From NCBI GenBank assembly GCA_029721435.1, contig CM056583.1:48575120-48639119 (forward strand): a stretch of DNA of 64,000 bases, written 5' to 3'. The stretch is from Gymnothorax reevesii (Eukaryota > Chordata > Actinopteri > Anguilliformes > Muraenidae). The notes below the pieces were generated by a model that had not been told where the DNA came from, ran no database searches, and saw only the letters and a list, made by a program, of their open reading frames with translations. Made by a program: the position numbers and the translations under genes. The first letter of the stretch is position 1. The number at the start of each line of letters is the position of its first letter. Of the stretch, positions 52,626 through 62,860 are shown one piece after another.

Positions 52626-55038
52626 ATAACTTTAGTCTCGCCCTTGTTTTTACATCATGAGTGCTGTTTTGTTTACAGCTAAAATCGCCCACATCTTTTC
52701 ATTCAAAACGCATTACTTGTGAATCCCAATAAACCCTTCCAATGCTCCCCGTGAGGAGGGTAGAGGCTGATGTCCTCCGCTGGTATGATGGAATCTCTGT
52801 TGGATACCACCCCTCCAGTGGATCTGGTCTCTCATCTGCTTGACGTTAGTTTTCGCTTTCTTGTTTACTCTGAGCCGTTCGCCATATTGCAGCACAGTTC
52901 TCAGAGGACAAAAGGAGGCGGAAGTAATGACAGGTGCTTGCTCTTCACCTGATGACATTGTCAGTTTGCCAAGGTGTTAGTGCGCTAGTTTTAAATGACA
53001 GTGGCTTATCTGATTGGCCATAATGGCCCCAAACCCCTGCCACATTCCCAGGTAATTTATTTGTCTTAGACTATCCTTTTTGACAACAGTTGCTCTGTCC
53101 CCCTCCTGCCCTGAAATTACCAGAGTACACTTAGACGTGTCCAGTTTTGATATGTAATGTCTTTAAAGCCTGCAAATAGGTTGCAAAACTACATCCATTT
53201 GAATGAATCTGAACCAAATCTAAGATTCAAGCTGTTCCAAAGGAATGCAGGGGGTGATATTTCTCAGGCCCCATATTCCCTCGGGAAGAACATGGATCTT
53301 GAAATATAGCTGATGGAACTTGGGCCTTCGTATGTTGGGAGAAGGGAGGGGAGTAAAGGAGGGTGAGTAGGTATAACATGACCTCTGGGACGTATAGACT
53401 TGGAAAGGTCATTTCTGAAATGTCACTGCCCATTATGTCTGGAGAATGGAAGGTGTTTGCCCTCTGTGCCTTTTATCCATGGAAACACAGGAGCTGTGAA
53501 GATGATGCCCTGAGGACGTGTTTCCCATTCCACTTTTTTACAGCGGGAGAAATGGACACAGGCCTGCTTGAATGGAGTAATTTACCCGTGTACCCAAAAT
53601 GTGTTTCTGCCCAGGCTTTGGAATAGAATTAAGTGATAGTCCTCATTGGCACTAAACGCTCAATGAGTAAATGTAAATGAAGGCAGCTGAGACAGTTTAA
53701 AGACTACTGTGGATTTCAGTTGAAGTTGGCACCATTAGAGTCATAACAATTTCAGATACCGCTTGCGTGTAATAGGTGATATTAATAATGCTTCCCGGAA
53801 CTAATAAGGCTCAGAATGGTCAAGTACCAGGTGCAATAAGTAAAGGGTACAATGAAAAGCAGAGGAAAATCATTGGCATTATAAAGATTGTCTGAAAGAT
53901 ATTGGTAATGAGGAATTATTATCCTTCACTGAAACAAATTAAATACATGACCCGTCTGTTTGAGGAGGCCACGTAGGAGTCTTGGGTAAGGAGAGCTTAT
54001 GACTGGCAGGGGGAGACTAACACTGGAGCTGCTCCTCTGTTTGCGGGTGAAAGCCAGTCAGCGGCCGTGGAGAGGGTTGGTTTACGTTGGAATCAGCCAA
54101 CCACAACCTGACCACAGCACTACACTTCACTAACCCCGGTGACAAAGTCACCCCCACCTACAATAGTATTTTTTCAATACATTTTCGCCAAAAAAATGTA
54201 GAGAAGTAATATAATAGTACCCCTTTTAGATGAAAGTGGGGGGAGAAAATCATCACAGCACACTTCTGTAGATGGTGTCTGATCATAGTTTTGTAGATTT
54301 TCTAACCCCAAGATGCACATGTCTGCAACCCAAAAACACTGATCCCAAGAGTTTCCTTCACCACTTGAACCATCCTCTTTCCAGTACATTCATTCATAAT
54401 AGACACGTCCTCTTCAAATCAGATTTTAACATTGCCATATGCCATAAACTTCCTTTTTGATATCCAAAAAAAGGTATTTTCAACTGTTTATCTATGTTTT
54501 AAGGCCATGTCCACATTTGTGAAGCGCAACAACTTTTTTCATGCACAGCGTTGCTTTATTCTCTTGTCTTAATGGATGCCAAAGGGAAACTGGCCTGTGT
54601 GCCACCTCATTTTTGAACCCAAGAAAACTGGGAGTCATGGGTGAATCCCTTACCATTTCTTCAGCATTGTCCATGCATGTGTTATCTCAACCACTTCTCA
54701 CTTTCCACTGCCCAGAGGAAAGCCACATAAACACGGGAATAACATGCTACTGTAAGGCAATATTGCAACCCCCTGTACCTCCTCGTTACCATTATGATGA
54801 GCTTAAAGTAATGTATGAAGAAGAAAATACTGCCATTGGATTTTCTGGGAAGACGGCTACGTGTCTTGGGGTAAAATATTTATTTTATATTTCACTTTAT
54901 TCATTGAATATCTCTTAATTTTATTTACACTTATTTCAGGATAAGCAAGCTTTTTCCTTCAATTATTTTGCATAAATTCTAGAATTAAAAAAAAAAATTA
55001 ATAGAAGAGAGGATTAACATCAACCTTACTTTCTTTTT
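52626..55038. other. Gene-poor intergenic DNA upstream of st8sia3
   Basis: No conserved exon is recognisable. A 125-codon + ORF at 54541-54918 has no features I know and no codon bias suggestive of coding. The stretch 52740-52960 is compositionally balanced. Confidence 0.45.
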
Positions 55039-55151
55039 AGCTGAGTACTTGCACCATGGGTATTCCTACCCTCAGGTACACAGGCTGAAATATTATAGGC
55101 ATGCCACGTTTGCCTGTACGTTTGTTTCTGAGAATTCGATTGCGAACTCTG
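55039..55151 (+). repeat. Dispersed repeat copy 1, about 1 kb upstream of st8sia3
   Basis: This is the direct-orientation partner of 61471-61580. It begins AGCTGAGTACTTGCACCATG and ends near GATTGCGAACTC. The family is unknown to me. Confidence 0.7.
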
Positions 55152-55371
55152 CTCGTTGCAGTGAAATCTGGCACTAAAAACGCCTGTTCCGAATGGAGTG
55201 GTGTTCAGAGGTTTGTTCGGAAGATCTTAACAATACTTGGCTCCTTTATAGTATTGTATCATGGGTGGCCACAGGTCATTTTTTTCTCCAAATTATTTGC
55301 ACGATTTGCCAATTCGCAGTGAGATTGGCTCCCATTTCAAATATCGAGCACACATCGTTTAAATTAAATCT

Positions 55372-55417
55372 AAAATAAACAAACAAACAAATAAATAAAT
55401 AAATAAATAAATAAATG
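55372..55417 (+). repeat. (AAAC/AAAT)n simple repeat
   Basis: AAAC units change to AAAT units about 700 bp upstream of the st8sia3 start. Confidence 0.9.
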
Positions 55418-55862
55418 TTTCGTTGCATGGCAGCACTTAATATTGTGCATCAATTATCAGGGCCCCTGGTTCTGATGGTAACAATAAGGCGGAGGTCAAA
55501 ACATAGTGCTTCGAAAACCACAGCTCTGCGCTCAGTGAAATTAGCCCATTTCAGTCTGTCCTCTTTACTACATAACTGTTGAAAACAATAGTTAAAGACC
55601 TGGGAATCAAACACGGAAACACTGTAAACAGTGTGAATTTGTGCAAGAAGGGAAATAATCCACGCACAGTTGCAAAACGTGTAACCCCTTCGGGAACAGC
55701 AAGCGACGCTCTACCTAACCGATGCGTTGTTTATTTATCTGATTTTCGTTGCGGGCTCGGTCTCCTTTAAATAACCGACGGAGTTAATTAATTAAATTCA
55801 AAAGCTTGCAACTAACTGAAGCATTATTCAAACCGCATCTATCTTGTAGACTGGGAACCGGG

Positions 55863-55964
55863 ATGGCAGAGCTGCTCGAGGCTGAACGCGAGGATGAGGG
55901 GGCTTCTCGGGAAAGACGCATCACCAATGCAACCCGCTGCCATTTCACTAGCCGCAGCGTATAG
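55863..55964 (+). promoter_or_regulatory. Candidate upstream ORF (33 codons) in the presumed st8sia3 5' leader
   Basis: An ATG with G at -3 and G at +4 opens 33 codons (MAELLEAEREDEGASRERR at its start) and closes with TAG at 55964, 155 bp before the st8sia3 start. The peptide is acidic and arginine-rich and resembles nothing I know. The stretch 55600-56120 is rich in CpG for this window, as expected for a promoter and leader. Whether the uORF is transcribed depends on the start site, which I cannot place. Confidence 0.35.
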
Positions 55965-56103
55965 CATCCTTCCATCTTTAAAATCTAAAAATCATTGTTT
56001 CGCTTTCATCTTTCAAATACGTGTTCGCATGTTTTCTTAGACGTGCTTATTTTTTATTTACGGATTTGGAATTTGTCCATCGATATTTGTTGCTGTTCTG
56101 GGA

Positions 56104-56136
56104 ATGATAACACGCCAAGATGGTCCGCATAGTTAG
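56104..56136 (+). promoter_or_regulatory. Short uORF overlapping the st8sia3 start codon out of frame
   Basis: An ATG 16 bases before the main ATG has G at -3. It reads ten codons (MITRQDGPHS) and stops at TAG 56134-56136, inside exon 1 in a different frame. Ribosomes that start here would read through the main start, so this arrangement could reduce translation. No expression data were available. Confidence 0.4.
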
Positions 56137-56283
56137 CGCGCTGGGTTTGGTAATGTTCAGTGTCGCTTTGCTCATCTTATCCCTGATCAGCTACGTTTCG
56201 ATAAAGAAAGATTATATCTTCACAACGCCCAAATATGCAAATTCGGAGGGACCAAGAATGTATATGTTTCATGCGGGATTCCG
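56120..56283 (+). CDS. st8sia3: st8sia3 coding exon 1 (start codon, signal-anchor)
   Basis: The exon encodes residues 1-54 plus two bases of R55. The start is set by an in-frame TAA three codons upstream (56108-56110) and by a strong context, with A at -3 and G at +4 (GCCAAGATGG). It begins MVRIVSALGLVMFSVALLIL. From memory the human protein starts six residues earlier, which the TAA rules out here. The segment ends MYMFHAGFR, as in mammals, followed by the donor GTGAGT at 56284. The splice phase (two bases before the junction) matches the acceptor at 57740. Confidence 0.93.
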
Positions 56284-56549
56284 GTGAGTCATGAGTCACA
56301 TCTTATGGTGCGTTGTGGAGTGCTTAGCATGTAATTTTTATTTCTGTGTGCAATCTAAATTTATTCTCAGACGTGGCAAAGTCCATAGGAATACATAATC
56401 ATATATATATATATATATATGCCCATGCTAACAGGGTGGTTATTTTGATATACTCATTAATCCCATGCGTCAGGTGCAGGACGAATGTGGAATTCGCAAG
56501 CAGTGTTTTTTTTTTTTTTTTTTTTACGTATCTATGATTGTGTGAGTGC

Positions 56550-56604
<55 letters not shown>

Positions 56605-58455
56605 TGCTCCAAACACCCATGCCCTGTAGCCTGTAGCATCGAGTAAACCGCGAGGCCTTTAATGTATAACAGATTTTGACCAGGCGCAATGGACGACACA
56701 CGGTGGACAGAACGTATTAAAACAAAATCTTTGGCGACGTTGATGTGCTGATGTCAATGTTTCCTTGCGAGGAATCCAGCGCTGCGCAGTGGCGATTGAA
56801 CTTCCGCTTGCATCACAGGCCTTTTCTCTGTATAATTCGGAAAAACAACAGCAACAGGGAGAAATGCACTCGTTGGCCTACAAAAAGCGCTAACAGAAAA
56901 GGCTTTTTCCCAGTGCAATAGTCAGCCTGACGCTGTCAACGCTGCTAATGGGAGCTCTCCATGGTTCTGATTGCATTTTTTCAAGTCATATCCAGAGTTC
57001 AGTAGAGGGGAGAGGGGAGCCATTTTAGAAAGCTTTGTGATGACTTGATAAAGAAATATGGGAAAAATTCCTCTACTCTTCACTCACGTGTTTGTGAATG
57101 CATCCAATGATGTTCTGATAAAAACACTGTTTTATTGTCAGCACCAAATATTTGTTTATATTGAAGGGACGGCTATTTTATATTCTAGAATGTGGACTGA
57201 CCACAGAATTTAGCAACCATCTGATTGCAAGCGATTCTTTCTTCACTTGCATCTACGTATGTCGACGTTAACATTTTGTGTAATGTTGACTTTGATGTAT
57301 TATTTATTATATCAGTGATATATGCATTTATATATGTAATTGCATCTCCTTTAAAATAATTTCATTCATTTATGAGACGTAGTTGCCCAAAATAAAATGG
57401 ATTATATTTACACATGTAAAAAGCATGTTTGTGCATTTGTAAAACAGACTCTATGAAGTCAACTTGGTGAGGGAAACCTTCAACTGATTGGGTCAACTGT
57501 AGTTACGTTGTTGGATAACATCAAAACCTTCGTAGCATTGTGAAGAGCGAGAGGGTATTGTAACAAATTGAATTTTAATGAGGCCCAATTCTAAAAACAG
57601 CTCAGTCATTAGCTTGAAAATTAACATCAGCAAACTGGAAGACATTGATTAGAGTTCATTTTAGCCACTGTCTCCTAATGATACTGGCACTTGGCTGTTC
57701 TCGTATAGTGGGGGGAAAAAATGTTGTTTTTTTTCACAGGTCCCAGCTGGCCATGAAAGTCCTGGACCCATCCTTCCTCCCACTCACCAATGCTCTGAAT
57801 GAAGAACTGCATGATAAATCTGCAAAATGGAAATTCAACAGGACAGCTTTCATTCAGCAAAGGTGAGTCTTGTCACGCCCCATGAAGGTTCTGGATCACA
57901 GAAACCAGAAGAAACCAGCTAGCCCCCTGAAGCAAGTCTGTTCCAATGTAACTACTTTTCCGTAACATAAATCTGAAATTTTGCTGTTATTAAATTAACT
58001 GAGAGCCTGAGACCCAAATTTCAGAAAATGAAGTGCGTGGAAATCACAAGCACTTTAAAGTTAAATAAAACTCATTGTTTGATTTTGAAAATGTTCTTTG
58101 AATTTCAAAATGTAGGCCTCCCTGAAGAGGATGACTTATTATGGTGCATAGCATCATATAATATCTCTCACATAATCAATTTAATTGGTTTCAGTTTGAC
58201 AAGAACAAATGTAATATGGTAGTAGTTTTATTTATGAAGAATGCCCAGTCACTCATCTCCATGTCCTACCAAGAGAGGATCTAACATAATCAGGGAAACA
58301 CTGATTGTGATTCGAATCTTTTGTTGATCCAACCAAAAAGGTATGAAGCACAGACATATAATAATAATGTATTTTAATACTTTCCATCATCACTCATTTT
58401 CATGACGCCATGCCCAAAAGCTGCTGGGCAATTTCCAATTCTCTATGTAGATGAT

Positions 58456-58486
<31 letters not shown>

Positions 58487-58488
58487 GC

Positions 58489-58519
<31 letters not shown>

Positions 58520-59216
58520 TGAAACTGTAGATCCAGACTCAAGCTATCTTACTGGTAGCATGAGGAAAAAGTTCATGAAGTTGGCTGTACAATCAAGATG
58601 CCTGGTGTGAAGTGGTGTATAGTGAAATATGCTCAGATCTGAATATGTTCTACCACAGAAAAGAAATCTCAAACTACATCGATGTGGCCGGAAACTTCAC
58701 TCTGACAAAAAGCTCTGTGCGCGTTGGTCAGCTGATGCACTATGACTACTCCAGCCACAAATATGTCTTTTCCATCGGGGAGAACCTCATGTCTCTGCTG
58801 CCCGAATCTTCGCCCATGCCAGAGAGGCGCTTCAACGTCTGTGCACTCGTGGGTAACAGTGGTGTGCTGACGGGCAGCCGATGCGGGCCCGAAATCGATC
58901 GCTCTGACTTCGTCTTCCGCTGCAACTTCGCCCCAACTGAGATCTTCCACAAGGACGTGGGCCGAAGGACCAACCTCACCACTTTTAACCCCAGTATCCT
59001 GGAGAAATATTACAACAACCTGCTGACCATCCAGGATCGCAACAACTTCTTCCTCAGCCTGAAAAAGTTGGACGGTGTCGTCCTCTGGATCCCCGCCTTC
59101 TTCTTCCACACCTCAGCCACTGTCACACGGACGCTGGTCGACTTTTTTGTGGAGCACAGGGGTCAGCTAAAGGTGAAGCTGGCTTGGCCTGGCAACATCA
59201 TGCAGTATGTTAACAG
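56120..59216 (+). CDS. st8sia3: st8sia3, alpha-2,8-sialyltransferase 8C, coding exons 1-3 of an expected 4 (3' end outside window)
   Basis: This is a type II Golgi glycosyltransferase of family GT29 that adds alpha-2,8-linked sialic acid to sialylated glycans, mainly in neural tissue (family knowledge). Exons 56120-56283, 57740-57862 and 58659-59216 join in frame through GT-AG introns to give 281 full codons. Residues 1-6 are a short cytoplasmic tail, about 7-28 a hydrophobic signal-anchor, about 29-110 the stem, and about 155-205 sialylmotif L (CALVGNSGVLTGSRCG, then FVFRCNFAPTE). N-glycosylation sequons are at N88 (NRT), N108 (NFT) and N201 (NLT). Sialylmotif S and the catalytic His are missing because the last exon lies past 64000. 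The family is usually about 380 residues long. The match to vertebrate ST8SIA3 is close throughout, including MHYDYSSHKYVFSI and NPSILEKYYNNLLTIQDRNN, so paralogues ST8SIA1, 2, 4, 5 and 6 are unlikely. Confidence 0.95.
56401..56420 (+). repeat. (AT)10 in st8sia3 intron 1
   Basis: A pure AT dinucleotide run. Confidence 0.95.
56552..56602 (+). repeat. (GA)n in st8sia3 intron 1
   Basis: A pure GA run of about 50 bases. It lies about 270 bp downstream of exon 1. Confidence 0.95.
57740..57862 (+). CDS. st8sia3: st8sia3 coding exon 2 (stem region)
   Basis: This 123-bp exon encodes residues 56-95 with split codons R55 and R96 at its ends. The acceptor is a T-rich tract ending TTTTCACAG at 57739, and the donor is GTGAGT at 57863. 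The peptide contains LDPSFLPLTNALNEEL and KWKFNRTAF. The NRT sequon at N88 is conserved in ST8SIA3 as I remember it. Intron 1 is 1456 bp. Confidence 0.93.
57863..58658 (+). other. st8sia3 intron 2, with (GATA)n(GACA)n microsatellite
   Basis: The intron starts GTGAGT and ends ACCACAG. The compound tetranucleotide repeat at 58455-58520 switches from GATA to GACA units. Nothing else recognisable is present. Confidence 0.8.
58455..58520 (+). repeat. (GATA)n(GACA)n compound microsatellite
   Basis: GATA units run directly into GACA units within st8sia3 intron 2. This is a typical fish tetranucleotide repeat. Confidence 0.9.
58659..59216 (+). CDS. st8sia3: st8sia3 coding exon 3 (catalytic domain with sialylmotif L)
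   Basis: This 558-bp exon encodes residues 97-281 with split codons R96 and R282. The acceptor is TTCTACCACAG ending at 58658, and the donor is GTAAGC at 59217. It carries sialylmotif L, which binds the CMP-sialic acid donor; Cys157, Cys171 and Cys184 lie in or beside it. After it come a conserved middle segment (FFLSLKKLDGVVLWIPAFFF) and HRGQLKVKLAWPGNIMQYVN. Third codon positions are rich in C and G, unlike the AT-rich flanks, which marks it as true coding sequence. Intron 2 is 796 bp. Confidence 0.95.
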
Positions 59217-59250
59217 GTAAGCTCTCTTTATGGCACAGAGGTGACTAAAG

Positions 59251-59581
59251 GGGCTTTTTGACCAAAGAAAATCGATGTGGCACCCATTTGCGAAGAAAGT
59301 TTCGGCCATTTTGACCAAAAATTGAGTGGTTGGGAACCTAAAATATTGGTTCTTAGTGAGAACTAGATGCTTGTCAGATCCAGACAAAACCATCATTACA
59401 TATACATCACGAATGGGCGTATATTCAACCCATCAAAACAAACAAGCCAACTTGACTGGAGGGTTGAACTGGTGCTTAAGTCAAAATAAGTTGGTTTGCT
59501 ACCTGGCAATTGGTCCTGTGCTTCCCAAACGGAATAAGTGAACAAATAGGAACCACACTGATTTTTTTGGTTGAAAAGCCC
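59251..59581. mobile_element. 331-bp TIR element (MITE) in st8sia3 intron 3
   Basis: The ends are inverted repeats. The left begins GGGCTTTTTGACCAAAGAAA and the right, reverse-complemented, begins GGGCTTTTCAACCAAAAAAA. Similarity continues for about 40 bases (GATGTGGCACCCATTT against AGTGTGGTTCCTATTT). No coding sequence is present. The target duplication is unclear, so I do not assign a superfamily. Confidence 0.7.
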
Positions 59582-60664
59582 TATAAGAACATTATTTATG
59601 TATAATTATATATTCATCTCTCTGTACCAAAAGTCACTAGAGGAACAAAGTGTTTTACACTCTGATGAAGTCTTGAATTTTTAAATTCTATTTATTCATG
59701 TTGCGCACGTCTGCATAAGTACAGCTGGACTGTACCTTAATATTGGCACCTTTACATGCTATTACAAGTTGTTGAAGACTGCTGAATGCAAACTCAGTCA
59801 AAGTTGCTTTATTAAATTATGAAGTTCAGGAGCTTGAAACCGTTCTGAGCAGTTACTTATTTTTTGTGCCTTAAATTGTGGTGGTATGGGAAAGATCACA
59901 ACCACTGCTTTAAAACTAAAGCTGCATTTCCACCAAACCCAAAAGGAAATTTTTCCTCGCTTCACTCGCAGGAGTTTGACCGTGGGATCACTTTTATTTT
60001 TTTGCTTTGAAAATGTTTGGCTCTCTTTGCAGCAACTCTTTGTTTACACTTAAGGGGCGGTACTTCCTGCAATCTCCAAATAGCAGCAACAATATGGCGA
60101 TGCAGATGTTGCTCTGCTACCGTGACAAACATTTTACTTTATCAAGATTGTGCCTGCTTGAGAATGAAAACATTCACTAAACTAATGATGTCATATCCAA
60201 TGTTGAGCTAGACCACTATTTTTGTGAAACTGTGTTACATAGGTTATTTGGTTCAGTTAGCTCACTAGCTTTCAATAGTTGCTAACTAGCATTCCCTGTA
60301 TCTCGAGCAATGTAAATATGGTTTGAATATATAGCTCGGTAGCCAAGCTAGCCAATGTTGCTGCCAGTATGATGCTACTCAGATCACTGCTCTACTCACG
60401 TGAATTTTCCACAAAAGAAAAATATTTTGAGGTCAGGTATAATGTGAATTTTTTGTATTTGCATTGCTGGAGTGCATCGTTTGCACATTCGTGGTGCATT
60501 GTGTCTCGAACACAGGGCAGCGGTGTGAATCAAATTCGCTGTGGCTCATTGCCCCTGGCCGCTTGTGGACATTTTCACTTTAAAATGACCGGCAGATCCA
60601 CCATACTGGAAGCATGCAGCTTACGCGGTGAATAATTTGGAAGCTGCAACCAAATATTAAGTTT

Positions 60665-61950
60665 AAGTAGCAGACAAACGCAGCTCCATGATAATCTTTC
60701 ATTTCAGTCACTAATTTTGCTTTCTAAGTTATTAACAATACTTATTTGATTTAAAAAACATCATTGTACAACGAGCCGAATAGCTGGCCAAGATTAGTTA
60801 CGTTGCTAGCTAGCAAAATTAGCTCGCAAATGTGGCAATACTATGTTGCTACCTTCGCAGCTATCCACGATAGCTAACAGCTTATTTTGCATGGAAATTT
60901 TGTTAGCTAATTAAATAAAACAATGTCATCAGGCAAACAGCCGAACAGCCAGCACGGTCTGTCACTACACGCAGATCCACGATAACCTTTTATTTTAAAT
61001 GCTTCATATGCAAGGTTAAGTATTTGCTCACCTCATTTAAGGATCAGACAATTAGCCGAATAGCTGGATAACATTGGCTATGCAGCTATTGTAGCGATGC
61101 TGTGTAGCTGGCTAGCTACAGATATCAATGATAAGCTTGAATTCCACATGCTAATTTTGTTAGCAAAGTTGCTAGCTTCTTAACTCACTTCATTTAAATA
61201 GCATCATCAGACCATCAGCCAAATTATTAGCTAATTTTACCTACATGGCTATTGCGTTAATGCTATGTAGCTAGTTACACAGATATCTGCAAAAATAATT
61301 TATTCCAGATGCAACTTTGTTTGCAAAGTTATTTAGCTTGCTAGCTAAATATTCTTATTAATTACCAGAAAATCATCAGACTATTAGCCGAATAGCTAGC
61401 TAACATTAGTTACATAGCTATTTTGCTGTCAATACATTGTTAGCTACACAGATGTTGACAATAAGTATTTAGCTAAGTACTTGTACCATGGATATTCCTA
61501 CCGTCAGGTACACAGGCTGAAATATAGACATGCCACATTTGCCTGCAAGTTTGTTGCAGAGATTTTGATTGTGAACTTGTTGATTAAGTATTTACCAACT
61601 TGGTTTGGTTGTTGGTTAAGTATTTACTTAGCTAGCTACTTCATTTAAAACTTCATCAGACAACTAGCCAAATTTCTGTATAACATTAGCTATGTTGCTA
61701 TCGTAACTATGCTAGGAAGCTAGCTATTCAGATTTCTATGATAACTTTTTATTACACATGCAGATTTTGTGAGCTTCATGTAATTTTCTTCATTTATAGG
61801 ACATCAGACAGAGAAAATAGCTAATCTCATAACTATACAGAGATATCCATGATAACATTTTATTTCATATACAAATTTTATTGGCTAAGTATTTATTTCA
61901 ATTCAACAACATCAGACAACTGGCCGAATAACTAGCAAGCTAGCTACTTA
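60665..61950 (+). repeat. Diverged tandem array, units of about 110-170 bp, rich in TAGC
   Basis: A marker (CATCAGAC, a few bases, then AGCCGAATAGCTAGC-like) recurs at about 60775, 60940, 61055, 61218, 61387, 61667, 61811 and 61923. Spacings are about 165, 115, 163, 169, 280, 145 and 112. Each full unit also carries a segment like CAGATATCCATGATAACTTT, then TTTTGTTAGCTAAGTATTT and CTTCATTTAAA. The 280-base spacing holds an unrelated inserted repeat at 61471-61580; without it the spacing is about 170. The units have diverged, so the array is old. Confidence 0.75.
61471..61580 (+). repeat. Dispersed repeat copy 2, inserted in the intronic array
   Basis: It is about 85% identical by eye to 55039-55151 over about 110 bases, sharing TCAGGTACACAGGCTGAAAT, ACATGCCACATTTGCCTG and similar blocks, with a 3-base gap. 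Its position accounts for the one over-long unit of the surrounding array. Confidence 0.75.
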
Positions 61951-62251
61951 TTAATGCGTTGACAAAGTGCAATGTCAGTTTCGCTGGGGTCAACACTCAC
62001 TTCCTTGACAATGGTTCATGCTCACAGCATAGCAACACATTCACTCATGCACTTAACACACAGCATGAAATACCTAAATATTTGACGATCGAAAATATTG
62101 TGAGAAATGCTTCCTGTTCTTTTATAATGAGCATATTTTGGGTTTAAGATCTCTGATAATAAAGCTTAATTCCATACGTAGACATGAGGACCATGGAGAT
62201 ATACATTGCTCTAGTTCCTTGCTTATGGTTTAGTTCGTTTGGCATGAACCA

Positions 62252-62265
62252 GTTGCCATGGCTAC
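62252..62265. promoter_or_regulatory. RFX X-box-like motif in st8sia3 intron 3
   Basis: GTTGCCATGGCTAC differs at one base from the ideal palindromic X-box GTTGCCATGGCAAC, which is bound by RFX factors. The intronic position in a neural gene is suggestive only. Confidence 0.35.
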
Positions 62266-62559
62266 GGCAAGTTGACCTCAAAATTACGTCACCACTTTTC
62301 CAATGCATTTTCTGAGACTGTTTAAAAAGATGGATTCAGCACCTGGGTCTGAAAAGTGAGGCCAATGTGGAAATCTCTAAAAATTGCATTCTATTTAATA
62401 GCCAGCAGATGGCATTGTCGGTGATTGCAGAAAGAATTTCAATGCTATAGAAGTCTCTTAGAAAATGACCCTACCTTCCCTCCTGATTTATTATTACAAT
62501 TATGATTTTCCCCGTTATTTACGGGGAACTTAATCAGATTAAGTTAAAAATGGGGAAGA

Positions 62560-62860
62560 ATGCTGCACTTGGTGATGCAAGCATGAAACTTGGCAGGATT
62601 GTTGCTTGGGGAGTGCAGAGTACATAGAGCCTGCTAAGCACTTGAAAAATTCAATATGGCGGCCACCTTTGACCTAAACTTGATATATCTCACTGAACTT
62701 TGCAAACTAGATATCAAAATATATGTTTTCAGGCACATTAGATTCATTTATAACAAAATAAATGTGATATAATGCTTGGTTTTTTGACAAAATGGTAAAA
62801 ATTCAACAAAAAAATCTTATTTTGTAAGTTTTTTACTGTTTAGTCAAACTCTCAGTCCTC
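62560..62860 (-). other. Possible 3' flank of the fossil element
   Basis: This AT-rich stretch contains ATATGGCGGCCACCTTTGACC and lies just downstream of the minus-strand fossil protein. It could be the untranslated end of the same element. There is no ORF. Confidence 0.25.

Larger units (their letters stand above)
55152..56119 (+). promoter_or_regulatory. Presumed st8sia3 promoter and 5' leader
   Basis: This stretch precedes the coding start. Its right half (55600-56120) has many CpGs in an otherwise CpG-poor region. A TTTAAATA string at about 55769 could be a TATA-like element, but no start site can be fixed. A low-complexity (AAAC/AAAT)n tract is at 55372-55417. There is no clear coding exon. 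Confidence 0.4.
56284..57739 (+). other. st8sia3 intron 1, with several simple repeats
   Basis: The intron starts GTGAGT and ends CACAG. It holds (AT)10 at 56401-56420, a 20-base T run at 56506-56525 and (GA)n at 56552-56602. The remainder is AT-rich and I saw no further exon in it. Confidence 0.8.

Noticed and set aside
52713..52958. 81-codon minus ORF in a balanced-composition patch
   Set aside because: No homologue or motif that I know; kept only as a remark on the patch.
54541..54918. 125-codon + ORF upstream of st8sia3
   Set aside because: No recognisable domain, splice sites or codon pattern; consistent with chance.
58669..59109. 146-codon minus ORF opposite st8sia3 exon 3
   Set aside because: It is a shadow of the GC-rich coding exon, whose + strand reading is conserved.
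62334..62355. TTCAGCACC as an RE1/REST site
   Set aside because: Only the left half matches; the right half is absent at usual spacing.
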